A stretch of DNA of 64,000 nucleotides from Phil1 sp040767925 (GTDB lineage Bacteria; Bacillota; Clostridia; Christensenellales; CAG-138), in assembly GCA_040767925.1 (NCBI GenBank), contig JAXGNN010000002.1, positions 186,001-250,000 of the forward strand, read 5' to 3'. This document shows, one piece after another, positions 33,874 through 41,740 of this stretch (position 1 is the stretch's first letter; each line of letters begins with the position of its first letter). The position numbers and the translations under genes are program-made. The notes beneath the pieces are model-generated. The model was not told the DNA's origin. It did no database searches and saw nothing but the letters and a program-made list of their open reading frames with translations.

Positions 33874-33906
33874 TTGCATACTAATCCTGTAAGGATTAGT
33901 ATGCAA
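33874..33906. repeat. 15-bp perfect inverted repeat
   Basis: Arms 33874-33888 (TTGCATACTAATCCT) and 33892-33906 with loop GTA. It follows a T-rich tract. It could be an oriT/nic hairpin or an operator. Too AT-rich for a strong terminator, and flanked by T-rich sequence only on its left. Confidence 0.7.
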
Positions 33907-33970
33907 TTGAGTTTTATTAAGCTATAAGGTTGTGCGCGCCATTGACGGAATCTCGGAAAGGTTATGCTCG

Positions 33971-34528
33971 CTACTGCATTTCCGCCAAGCGCTCCTTCAG
34001 ATACTCGATCTCACCTTGAAGATCTTCCAATGTTAACGTATATACGGGCGCGGAGCCTGGATACTTATAGCACTTGTCTCGGATCAACCGCTCATCGGCT
34101 GTGATGCGCTGCTGAATCTTTTCCGGCGTCAACTCATCAAGCATCTTTACATGGGGAAGTTTCCTGATTCTTGGATCGATGCCTTTGGTCCCCTTTTTCT
34201 GGCTCGTATTTCCTTTCTGATCAAGGGCAGTCAATTTTTCAGATCCTCTATTTTCTTGACTATGCTTAAGCTTGTATTTGACCTTGTTAAGCTCTTTCCA
34301 TTGCTGGCCTTCTTTATAGCGTTCATGGCTTTTATCGATTAAAGGCCGCATGATCGCCAATAAAGCATTTTCAGTTGGTGTCCCGCCAGTTATCTTGTCT
34401 TCTATCCCGTATTCAACCAGCTTAATAACGAACGGGCCGCGCTCAGCCTCAGGCAGGCATTTTATTGAGCGCCAGAAAGATTCGTAAAACGTAAAAGCTC
34501 CGTGTGTTTTATCATCTTTGTTATTCAT
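33971..34528 (-). CDS. Phage/plasmid replication-type protein (DUF6291-like), copy 2
   Basis: 185 residues. FTFYESFWRSIKCLPEAERGPFVIKLVEYGIE is the same fold signature as its neighbours; the middle is lysine/glutamine-rich, and the C-terminal 70 residues (LTPEKIQQRITADERLIRDKCYKY...LEDLQGEIEYLKERLAEM) are helical, ending in a short coiled coil. ATGA overlap with the gene upstream; AAGGGGG ribosome site. No catalytic motif. Confidence 0.62.
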   Translation of the reverse strand: MNNKDDKTHGAFTFYESFWRSIKCLPEAERGPFVIKLVEYGIEDKITGGTPTENALLAIMRPLIDKSHERYKEGQQWKELNKVKYKLKHSQENRGSEKLTALDQKGNTSQKKGTKGIDPRIRKLPHVKMLDELTPEKIQQRITADERLIRDKCYKYPGSAPVYTLTLEDLQGEIEYLKERLAEMQ

Positions 34529-34818
34529 TTTTTAAAATTCCCCCTTTTGATTTTTCTCGTTATGCTTTCCCACGTGTTTAAAGTATCCGCTCCCGGTAGC
34601 CATAGCAGGCTCTCGAACAGTTCCTCAATTTCTTCGCTGGTTATTTTCATCTCTCCGCCGGTCTTATAGACCATCAGCTTCCAAAGGAGCTTGTCCCGCT
34701 CAAGAGCCGGAAGCTTGTTTGCCGTTTCGAGATAGTCTTCATAAAATATGAAGTCCCGGTATTTTAACCGCTCCCGGGCTGGCTCATGGTTATTGTTGTC
34801 CCCGATAGTTGCACACAC
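34525..34818 (-). CDS. Phage/plasmid replication-type protein (DUF6291-like), copy 3
   Basis: 97 residues, GTG start at 34818 with GGAGG seven bases upstream. FIFYEDYLETANKLPALERDKLLWKLMVYKTGGE matches the N-terminal part of the two downstream proteins; the rest is missing. First gene of a two-gene coupled unit. Function unknown. Confidence 0.6.
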   Translation of the reverse strand: MCATIGDNNNHEPARERLKYRDFIFYEDYLETANKLPALERDKLLWKLMVYKTGGEMKITSEEIEELFESLLWLPGADTLNTWESITRKIKRGNFKK

Positions 34819-35155
34819 GATGTTTCCTCCTTTTTTCGGTATTGCATTTTTGGTTTCGATCAGCTATAATGTTTTACGGTTCATGGGTCATGTGTCTCCG
34901 CGGCTTTCTTACCTCCAAACATTTATGTGCTAAGCTCCGTCTTCCGGCACGCCACGGCATGACCTATTCAGTTTTCAAGGTGCGCGTCCACCAACAACAA
35001 AAAGAGACAGTATATAATACGGAATAGTTGTAACTAACTCGATTGTGGTTTTCGCCAGAATCTGATTTGTTTGCAGTTTCGCCGCGCTTCCGTCACGCTA
35101 TCGACACAATTTGCGTTTTTTCGCATATTTTTGAGTCTGGGCTGCTTTAAACATC

Positions 35156-35204
35156 GCAAAGCGATGAAAGGTCGGCTTTTCCAGCCGACCTTTCATCGCT
35201 TTGC
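35156..35204. repeat. 22-bp perfect inverted repeat
   Basis: Arms 35156-35177 and 35183-35204 (GCAAAGCGATGAAAGGTCGG...), loop TTTCC. No T-run on either side. Could be a MITE-like remnant, replication termination or binding site. Confidence 0.8.
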
Positions 35205-35314
35205 AATATTGGACCACACTTTTCTATCGATTTCTGAAAATATCTTTCGACTGGTATAGGATAAATAGAGGAATAGCCCGGAGTCATACCACAGGATTTT
35301 AAATGGGCATGAAA

Positions 35315-35336
35315 AAGCCGCTCTTGTAGGCGGCTT
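35315..35336 (-). terminator. Terminator of the zinc-ribbon gene
   Basis: Minus strand AAGCCGC (35336-35330) / GCGGCTT (35321-35315) then TTTC, about 90 bases beyond the stop at 35427. Confidence 0.75.
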
Positions 35337-35426
35337 ATTTCGCGCATTCAGTTATTTGATATTCTCGACGGCTGGCGCCTTTATAGGGAGCTTGAGATTA
35401 TCAACCCCATCCCGGTTAGTCGGATA

Positions 35427-35705
35427 TCATCCCATATTTTTAAATAGGGATGCTAAGCTTTGCCAGTTGACGATCACTAAAACGACCAGTACCGCAACTA
35501 TCGCTATAGCGATCGATGCAATCAACAACGTTTTACGCTTCCGCTTGATCTCCTTAGGAGATACTCCCGTGGCAGCGCCGGACACAGCCGGTATGGTATA
35601 CTCCCCGTGCAAAGGCAAGTATCCTTTCTCCTGTCCATCATTTCTGGCATTGACATCAGACAACCCGGTTTCATCGATTTCCTTCCCGCAGTACGGACAA
35701 ATCAT
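35427..35705 (-). CDS. Zinc-ribbon single-pass membrane protein
   Basis: 92 residues. N-terminal half zinc ribbon MICPYCGKEIDE, variable middle, basic stretch KEIKRKRK, then one membrane helix (~60-82, TLLIASIAIAIVAVLVVLVIV) and a short external tail. Second cysteine pair absent, so metal binding is uncertain. Paired with the larger zinc-ribbon membrane gene upstream. Function unknown. Confidence 0.7.
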   Translation of the reverse strand: MICPYCGKEIDETGLSDVNARNDGQEKGYLPLHGEYTIPAVSGAATGVSPKEIKRKRKTLLIASIAIAIVAVLVVLVIVNWQSLASLFKNMG

Positions 35706-35743
35706 GCTGTTAACCCCCTTTATATTTGCTTTCTAAATGGTTA

Positions 35744-36484
35744 TCATTTGATCCCTCTGACGAAGCTTGCTGCGGAGAATGTTACGGCCGTGCTCGCGGC
35801 TTCCGCTGCTTTCTTTGTGTTGGCGGCGGTTTCTTTCTGTAGGCGGAGCATCTCGGCATTATACATGTCGGTCTCCATGCTATGAATCGCTTCTTTTATA
35901 CTGTCCGCCTTGCCGGACTGTACGGTGCTGATGAGCGTCTGGATTACCTTTGGGTCGGAATACTTATACGCGACAAGGCAGGGACCGTAAGCGGCGTGAT
36001 ATTGTTTCAGGGCTTGTTCAATATCGTTTATTCTCGCTTGACGCGCCTCCTGCTGCTGTTCAAACGCAGCCATTGGCTTGTTCCCTTTGAGCTCGCGCAC
36101 AATACCGATAACTATCATAACTAGGCCAACCGCAAGTCCGATAATAAGGAACATGACTCCCAAAATCATCATGATAATTGAACCGATCGTAGTGGTAAGA
36201 CCGGACACAAAAATTTGCGTACCGGTTTTCGGAGGCTTTGCATTTATTTTTTCGTTTGTAATCCGGATGATTTCATCATAATCTGTGATGCGCGCGGCGA
36301 AGTATTGTTGTTCTCGTGTTAATTCCGCAAGCAACTCTGCTTTATTACGATACGCAAGCCCGTCAGTATAAACAGGTCTTTGCGGCTCGGCTTTCTGCTC
36401 AACCCGAATCGGGCTGCCGCATGAAGTGCAGAATTTACTTCCTTCTTTAATCGGGCTTCCGCACTTTTCACAAACCCATTCCAT
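35744..36484 (-). CDS. Zinc-ribbon membrane protein, 246 residues
   Basis: Starts MEWVCEKCGSPIKEGSKFCTSCGSPI, a full four-cysteine zinc ribbon; a helical part; two adjoining membrane helices (~90-140, with GSIIMMILGVMFLIIGLAVGLVMIVIGIV) and a long cytoplasmic helical C-terminus (EQQQEARQARINDIEQALKQYH...). ATG at 36484 has AAAGGAG; the frame continues upstream without a ribosome site. Could be an envelope-stress or superinfection-related membrane protein; unassigned. Confidence 0.72.
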   Translation of the reverse strand: MEWVCEKCGSPIKEGSKFCTSCGSPIRVEQKAEPQRPVYTDGLAYRNKAELLAELTREQQYFAARITDYDEIIRITNEKINAKPPKTGTQIFVSGLTTTIGSIIMMILGVMFLIIGLAVGLVMIVIGIVRELKGNKPMAAFEQQQEARQARINDIEQALKQYHAAYGPCLVAYKYSDPKVIQTLISTVQSGKADSIKEAIHSMETDMYNAEMLRLQKETAANTKKAAEAASTAVTFSAASFVRGIK

Positions 36485-36693
36485 GCCTTCGTCTCCTTTA
36501 TAAGCTAAACATAGGTATAGATGCGCTTCATGCACTTGCTGCTCGCGAACTCTGCGATTTTTCTACATTGTATCGTAAAGTAGTATTAAAATCAATATTT
36601 GTTAATTCGTGGATTCATTTATCTATTTAAACCCATGTGTCAAAATTATCCCCTACACTTATTGAAATACTGGTTATACAGGGGATTATAGCA

Positions 36694-37011
36694 ATGATTG
36701 GTGAAAGGCTCTTGGATTTACGGAAGGACGCGGGGCTTACGCAGGACGAGCTGGCCGCCATCCTCAAGATAAATAAGCACTCTATTTCTTCTTATGAGCG
36801 GGATAAGAGCGAACCGCCCGACGCGATCAAGATTGCAATCGCGCGGTATTTTAATGTTTCCGTTGACTACCTCGTTGGCTTAACCGATAACCCCAAACCC
36901 CACACCGCAGCGGATCAGTATATTCGAATCCCGAGCGATTTGAGTAAAGAGGCGCTTCGTGAGCTCAAGAGCTATATCGATTACTTAAGGCATAGGGGGC
37001 AGGGGAAATAA
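36694..37011 (+). CDS. XRE-family transcriptional regulator
   Basis: 105 residues. HTH_3 domain at 1-65: LLDLRKDAGLTQDELAAILKINKHSISSYERDKSEPPDAIKIAIARYFNVSVDYLVGLTD, the classic phage-repressor pattern; a short helical C-terminus follows. ATG at 36694 with AGGGG before it; a longer frame from 36637 has no ribosome site. Divergent from the zinc-ribbon genes, as expected for an element repressor controlling this intergenic region. Confidence 0.88.
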   Translation: MIGERLLDLRKDAGLTQDELAAILKINKHSISSYERDKSEPPDAIKIAIARYFNVSVDYLVGLTDNPKPHTAADQYIRIPSDLSKEALRELKSYIDYLRHRGQGK

Positions 37012-37258
37012 ACCGGTGAGCGCGTGTAAAAGTTCGCTGATGCGGCTTCATGTGGCACAGACTAATTATTTTCTGATAATCCTAGGAAACTCCAGATCGA
37101 TAGTAAAGGAAGTAGCTGCATAGCTTGATGGCTGTGGCTGGGTACACGTTGTTTATTGATGAATATACATAGGCGAAGATCTATCGTTTTATTATAGATT
37201 ATCTTCTTGTACCTTTAGAATGCATTGGCAACTTCTGAAAATAAATGTCGAACGAAGG

Positions 37259-38479
37259 TCAAAATTCTCCTAGATCACTTAGACTTATATTCCTCCTGAG
37301 TTTTTCAACTTCGGAAAGATACTCTTTAATATCGGGAGTTCTAAGTACGAGCGTTAAGTCTATAAATTCTAAAGTCTCCGGCGTCGCCGATAAAAGACTT
37401 TTTTCCGTATGAGATTTAAGCTTTTTCATACCGTTCTTATATTTAATCATGTAATCATCTAGGTCGGTTATAGGCAATTCCCACATTTTCGCTATTGTAT
37501 TCACTATGCCGCTCCATTTCTCGTCTATAGAAAGAATCTTAAATTCTAAACCCCACTTCACTAGACTTTCATAAACTGCGCCAAGTCTTTCCCCGACATA
37601 TATAATCTTTTCTTCATCGCCTGGTTCGCCCGGAGCGCCAAATGCTTCAGGGATTGCGCTTTTAAATAAGATATTCATGTTATCAATAATTCGTTGTAGT
37701 CCATCTATCTTTGCAGAAAGATAATCTAGCAGGTCCTGTAGTTTGGTTATTTTTATTATGCTCCCCAAAGACAGCCCATATATCAAGTCTCTTTTTAGTT
37801 CAATATACCGATTCAAATTTTGTTCTAAGATTTCGCCAAAGAAAAGGTATTCCCATCCGACAGGCTTCTCAATAGCTATTTTTAAGGCGTTCCCCTCTAA
37901 TTGCTGTACTCTATAAGGAAGTCTATTTAAACGCATTTTTTCTCTTGTTTTTAGTGAGTCATAGAACAAATACCCTAACTGCTTACGAAGTGCTCTGGTT
38001 ATATCCTGAGCGTTTTCAAACTCGTACATCCAAATATTCTCTTTCCTGCGAAGTTCGGCAACAAATCTAAATAATTCTGTACTATCAACGATATTACTAA
38101 AATCGGCATCAGGGTTCCTTTCCCATACTGGTAATATGGAAAGCACAGCTTTCTCCACAAATGCATATATAGGTATTCCTTTTGCCCTTGCATTTATGTA
38201 TTCTAAATTTGTTACGGACTTTCCGCTATCGGCGATGCTACCATATCTACCGCCTATTATTAAGCAAAAAATATCTGCTCGTTGTTTAACGGCGCGAATA
38301 CAGTTATCAACGGCTGTTATTTCCGGGTCAAGGGGAAACGAATCGAATTCAGATAAAATAGCCTCATAACCCAAATGCCCATGAATAAAGTCTCTTATAT
38401 CATTTCTAATTTGTTTTAAATCATAACAGGTCGAACTAACAAATACGGCTGGTGTTCTTCCAAGCTCTGTTTGCGTCAT
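37259..38479 (-). CDS. DUF4062 (TIR-like) protein, probable defence effector
   Basis: 406 residues. N-terminal ~120 residues are DUF4062: AVFVSSTCYDLKQIRNDIRDFI, YEAILSEFDSFPLD, DNCIRAVKQRADIFCLIIGGRYGS and SVTNLEYINARAKGIPIYAFV. DUF4062 belongs to the TIR-like Rossmann-type domains common in NTPase-linked bacterial immunity. Here no NTPase follows; the C-terminal ~280 residues are helical (IDGLQRIIDNMNILFK...). 29 bases downstream of the zinc-finger/NDT-like gene, same strand, so a two-gene operon. AT-rich relative to host. Confidence 0.8.
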   Translation of the reverse strand: MTQTELGRTPAVFVSSTCYDLKQIRNDIRDFIHGHLGYEAILSEFDSFPLDPEITAVDNCIRAVKQRADIFCLIIGGRYGSIADSGKSVTNLEYINARAKGIPIYAFVEKAVLSILPVWERNPDADFSNIVDSTELFRFVAELRRKENIWMYEFENAQDITRALRKQLGYLFYDSLKTREKMRLNRLPYRVQQLEGNALKIAIEKPVGWEYLFFGEILEQNLNRYIELKRDLIYGLSLGSIIKITKLQDLLDYLSAKIDGLQRIIDNMNILFKSAIPEAFGAPGEPGDEEKIIYVGERLGAVYESLVKWGLEFKILSIDEKWSGIVNTIAKMWELPITDLDDYMIKYKNGMKKLKSHTEKSLLSATPETLEFIDLTLVLRTPDIKEYLSEVEKLRRNISLSDLGEF

Positions 38480-38508
38480 AATTATACCTCCTAATACCCC
38501 ATAAAGTT

Positions 38509-39528
38509 TTAGAGAGTTAAACGTTTCCCGACAGTTGCTGTAATTCTCTTCATAAGGCGATTATATAGGTCTGCTTCATCTTCCCAGAAAATAGTGTTTT
38601 TTTGCTGGACATCAAAATGTGTCTTTTCATCACTTGTTTTTCGGCAACAAAGTATTACGGGTATGTCTGAAGCCTCAGCATACCCCGCCTCATAATATAC
38701 GCCACCTCGTTGTCCTGTCAAATCTGCAATGATAAAGCTGCTATGTTTTATTTCGTAAAATATCTCAGGGACAATTTGATTGTTATGCTCTTTCGTATCA
38801 ATTATCATTTCCGAATAACCACAATCATTTATAGCCCTGATTATTTGCTCGCGGGCTGATTTCATACTTATATCAAACCACATTGCTACAAAAGCTTGCT
38901 TTGATGTTGCTTCTGTTGATAAATACTGCTGAACAACCATCCAGCCATTTGCAGTAAGGACATAGGTCGGAGGGGCATCTAAATTAGTTTTTATCTGATC
39001 GATAATGTTCGATGCTTTTAGTATTTTAAGCAAATAATCCATCTGCTGTTCTTTGCAATCCGTGTCATCAAAAGAGTCATCAATAAAAAATAAATGGTAT
39101 TGTTCTGGCAACAGTCGTGGAGAGAGCATCAATTGGGCGCCTATGTATTTACATTTATGCGCTAAATTCACGCAAATCATTTTTATTTGTTCTTCTATAT
39201 TTGTGGGGAATAAATTCATTATGGATTTCAGGGAAATGATTTGATGATTATTTTGCTCAACCGTAATATTATCCCCCCAGTTGGCATTACTGTGGAAGTG
39301 GGGAATTGCCTTTATATTTCTAGGTTTTTTTTGAGTAAGGTAATAGTAAAAGCAACTCCTCCTTTTTGTTGGCATTTTAATGATGCCGTTCTCTTCCTTA
39401 TAAAGTTCGGATTCTAAAAAGAACTTGCCGCAGTCAGGACAACTAATATATACTCCAAAGTACCCGCTTGCATTATTAATATAAGCGTTTCTACAACAGA
39501 CCGGACAATAAGGTTTATATTCGCTCAT
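38509..39528 (-). CDS. Zinc-finger protein with C-terminal nucleoside deoxyribosyltransferase/TIR-like domain
   Basis: 339 residues. N-terminal cysteine cluster (C8-x2-C11, C30-x2-C33) followed by a ~170-residue middle part, then from about residue 210 a Rossmann-like domain: AFVAMWFDISMKSAREQIIRAINDCGY, NNQIVPEIFYEIKHSSFIIADLTGQRGGVYYEAGYAEASDIPVILCCR and HFDVQQKNTIFW. This matches nucleoside 2-deoxyribosyltransferase-like domains, which share the TIR/SLOG architecture and the conserved Glu in YYEAGYA. NAD or nucleotide cleavage is inferred, not shown. Confidence 0.78.
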   Translation of the reverse strand: MSEYKPYCPVCCRNAYINNASGYFGVYISCPDCGKFFLESELYKEENGIIKMPTKRRSCFYYYLTQKKPRNIKAIPHFHSNANWGDNITVEQNNHQIISLKSIMNLFPTNIEEQIKMICVNLAHKCKYIGAQLMLSPRLLPEQYHLFFIDDSFDDTDCKEQQMDYLLKILKASNIIDQIKTNLDAPPTYVLTANGWMVVQQYLSTEATSKQAFVAMWFDISMKSAREQIIRAINDCGYSEMIIDTKEHNNQIVPEIFYEIKHSSFIIADLTGQRGGVYYEAGYAEASDIPVILCCRKTSDEKTHFDVQQKNTIFWEDEADLYNRLMKRITATVGKRLTL

Positions 39529-39713
39529 AATTCTTGCTCGCCTCTCACTACGATACCATTATAGCGATGAAATATATTCGAGTTAGGTTATTCTTTTTAG
39601 TTTACCTTTGCCTGCCCATAATTTAATTATATCCACATTCCCACTCTTGGGACGATCACATTCTGGCAAAATGTCGATTCGCACAAGGACTGGAAAGTTT
39701 ATTGCAGTCCTGA

Positions 39714-39736
39714 TGCTCACATTATAGCAATAAGCA
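39714..39736 (-). promoter_or_regulatory. Promoter with inverted repeat upstream of the two-gene operon
   Basis: Minus-strand -10 TATAAT at 39726-39721 lies inside the loop of an inverted repeat GATGCT...AGCATC (39711-39737). Further repeats surround it: AGGACTG/CAGTCCT just downstream and TGGCAAAAT/ATTTTGCCA outside. The -35 is weak. An operator over the -10 would allow tight repression. Confidence 0.5.
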
Positions 39737-39762
39737 TCAAATTTTGCCACAATTCTACTTTG

Positions 39763-39909
39763 TCATTTTAGAAATTCATCCACGTAGTACGATATTGCTA
39801 TCTGCTTCCGGCGGATTCTGCTCAATTCTAGCTTCGACTTTTCCAACAGTCCGTTCCATGCCGTTTCAGCGACAACCAATTTGCCTTTCTCCTTCGTCTT
39901 GAACGGCAT
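39763..39909 (-). CDS. Possible small protein, 48 residues
   Basis: MPFKTKEKGKLVVAETAWNGLLEKSKLELSRIRRKQIAISYYVDEFLK; basic, helical. The ATG has no clear ribosome site. It lies upstream of the two-gene DUF4062 operon on the same strand, in an otherwise empty 608-base gap (39529-40136). It could be real or chance. Confidence 0.35.
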   Translation of the reverse strand: MPFKTKEKGKLVVAETAWNGLLEKSKLELSRIRRKQIAISYYVDEFLK

Positions 39910-40109
39910 AAAATAGGTCTGATTTTTTAATCAAGCCAGTAGGGATGGTGAAGACACTCCCTTTCTTATGGGATTATATAAAAGATGCGGCTTTCCGATG
40001 AGCCGCCAAAGCGTGAAAAGTCAGGGATACACCAAAATAGTATCCTTGTCGATAAGAGATTTAGGGGTATAACCCTAAACATTGCTTGTATAATCCTCTT
40101 AGATCGTGG

Positions 40110-40115
40110 TATAAT
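40110..40115 (+). promoter_or_regulatory. Extended -10 promoter of the AAA-DUF4143 gene
   Basis: TGGTATAAT with -10 at 40110-40115; TTGTAT at 40086-40091 is a weak -35 (18-base spacing). A TTTAGGG/CCCTAAA inverted repeat at 40060-40080 lies just upstream and may be an operator. Confidence 0.55.
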
Positions 40116-40136
40116 TCAAAAAAGGCGGTGATTATC

Positions 40137-41357
40137 ATGATCCAAAGAGAATTGTATTTAAAGCAAATCAGGCCGTTCATAGATAAACCCTTTGTCAAGG
40201 TGCTCACGGGTATCCGGCGTTGCGGAAAGTCCTCGATCTTGATGATGGTGAGGGATGAGCTTGAACAAAGCGGCGTCGCGCCGGAGAAGATCGTTTATAT
40301 CAATTTTGAAAACCTCGACTTTGCCGACCTCGATACGGCGGAGAAACTGCATAAGTATGTGAAAGCCCGCATGACCGGCGAAGGGCGCTGCTATGTCCTC
40401 TTGGACGAGATTCAGGAGGTGAAGCATTGGGAGAAGGCTGTCAACTCCCTGCTTTCAAGCACCAATGCCGATCTGTATATCACAGGCTCCAATTCGCGCC
40501 TGCTGTCCTCCGAGCTTGCGACCTACATCGCGGGACGCTATGTGGAAATTAAAATCAGCACGCTGTCCTTCCGGGAATACCTGCTGTTCAAGGAAGTGCG
40601 CACAGGCGAAAAGCCGACCGACATTCGTGAGGAAATCCGCGCCTATATCCGGCTTGGCGGTTTTCCCGCCGTTCATATCGGCGACTACGATGAAGACGTG
40701 GCCCACCGCATCGTGAACGACATCTATTCGTCGGCCATCCTCCGCGATACGATACAGCGTCATAATATCCGAAACATTGAACTCTTGGAGCGTGTGGTGA
40801 AGTTTGTGTTCGATAACATCGGCAACACCTTTTCCGCAAAAAACGTTGCCGATTATTTCAAGAGCCAGCAGCGCAAGGTCGATCTGAACACCGTCTATAA
40901 CTACTTAAGCGCCCTTGAAAGCGCCTATATCATACGCAAGATTCCCCGGTACGATATCAAGGGCAGGGAGATTTTGCAGACCAACGAAAAGTATTATATC
41001 GGGGACCAGTCGTTGGCCTACGCGGTCATGGGGTACAAGGACAGGATGATCTCCGGCATTCTGGAAAACATCGTGATGCTGGAGCTCGAACGCCGCGGAT
41101 ATCGAGTTTGCGTCGGTAAGCTCGATACCAAAGAGGTTGACTTTATTGCCGAGCGGAAAAACGAAAAGGTATACGTTCAGGTTTCGTATACGCCCACTGT
41201 TTCGCAGGAAACCGTTGACCGCGAATTCGCTCCGCTGCTTGCCGTTAGGGACCATTACCCCAAATACGTCGTCACGATGGATGATTTCTGGCGGGACAAC
41301 GTGGAGGGCGTGAAGCATAAGCACCTTGCGGAATTCCTGCTGATGGATGAGTATTAA
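40137..41357 (+). CDS. AAA ATPase with DUF4143 domain
   Basis: 406 residues. AAA_14 domain with Walker A TGIRRCGKSS (about residues 22-31) and Walker B YVLLDEIQEV, then sensor segment LYITGSNSRLLSSELATYIAGRYVEIKISTLSFREYL, and C-terminal DUF4143 ending in VDFIAERKNEKVYVQVSYT, a PD-(D/E)xK-like pattern (VDFI...QVSY). Common stand-alone accessory genes of gut Bacillota and often in variable regions; cellular role unresolved. Start fixed at ATG 40137. A degraded copy of its first part lies outside the element at 48929. Confidence 0.9.
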   Translation: MIQRELYLKQIRPFIDKPFVKVLTGIRRCGKSSILMMVRDELEQSGVAPEKIVYINFENLDFADLDTAEKLHKYVKARMTGEGRCYVLLDEIQEVKHWEKAVNSLLSSTNADLYITGSNSRLLSSELATYIAGRYVEIKISTLSFREYLLFKEVRTGEKPTDIREEIRAYIRLGGFPAVHIGDYDEDVAHRIVNDIYSSAILRDTIQRHNIRNIELLERVVKFVFDNIGNTFSAKNVADYFKSQQRKVDLNTVYNYLSALESAYIIRKIPRYDIKGREILQTNEKYYIGDQSLAYAVMGYKDRMISGILENIVMLELERRGYRVCVGKLDTKEVDFIAERKNEKVYVQVSYTPTVSQETVDREFAPLLAVRDHYPKYVVTMDDFWRDNVEGVKHKHLAEFLLMDEY

Positions 41358-41740
41358 GGATAATAGATATGGCTATATTAAAAAGCGTTCTGGCTATGTC
41401 CGTGCGTATGCCGTTCAGTTTGCACAGCGAAACCGGCGAAGTTGAGCATCGATTCCGCTGTAATTGAGCGTGGTTTCCGTGCAGATTGAGCATGAGCTCC
41501 GCGCAGATTGAACATTGACCCTGCTTGAATCAGATGGTATCATGAAACTGCTTTTAACCGTAACGGAGGATAGTGCAACGCTGAGGAGCGACACGAGCGC
41601 CGGGTACGGGGTCGGCGGGGAGAGTGATGCTATCGACATCGCTCTCTTTTTTGCGCTGCACCATCCCAATCACTCTCCTTGGAAAACCTTAAAGCGAAAA
41701 ACCTCGGGTCCGGGCAGAGCCCGGTGAGCCGAAGGCTCTA

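Larger units (their letters stand above)
34819..35426. other. 608-base gene-free stretch with repeats
   Basis: No supported gene. It holds an inverted copy of the GCACC(C/T)TGAAAACTGAATA motif seen at the left end (34965-34983), a 22-bp perfect inverted repeat (35156-35204) and the terminator of the next minus-strand gene (35315-35336). Confidence 0.6.

Noticed and set aside
33724..33906. 60-codon minus-strand ORF
   Set aside because: Runs through the three-way-junction and hairpin repeats; no ribosome site or protein-like composition.
41358..41440. Further transposase remnant left of the IS21
   Set aside because: Only short frames; the visible structure is explained by the IS21 terminal repeats.
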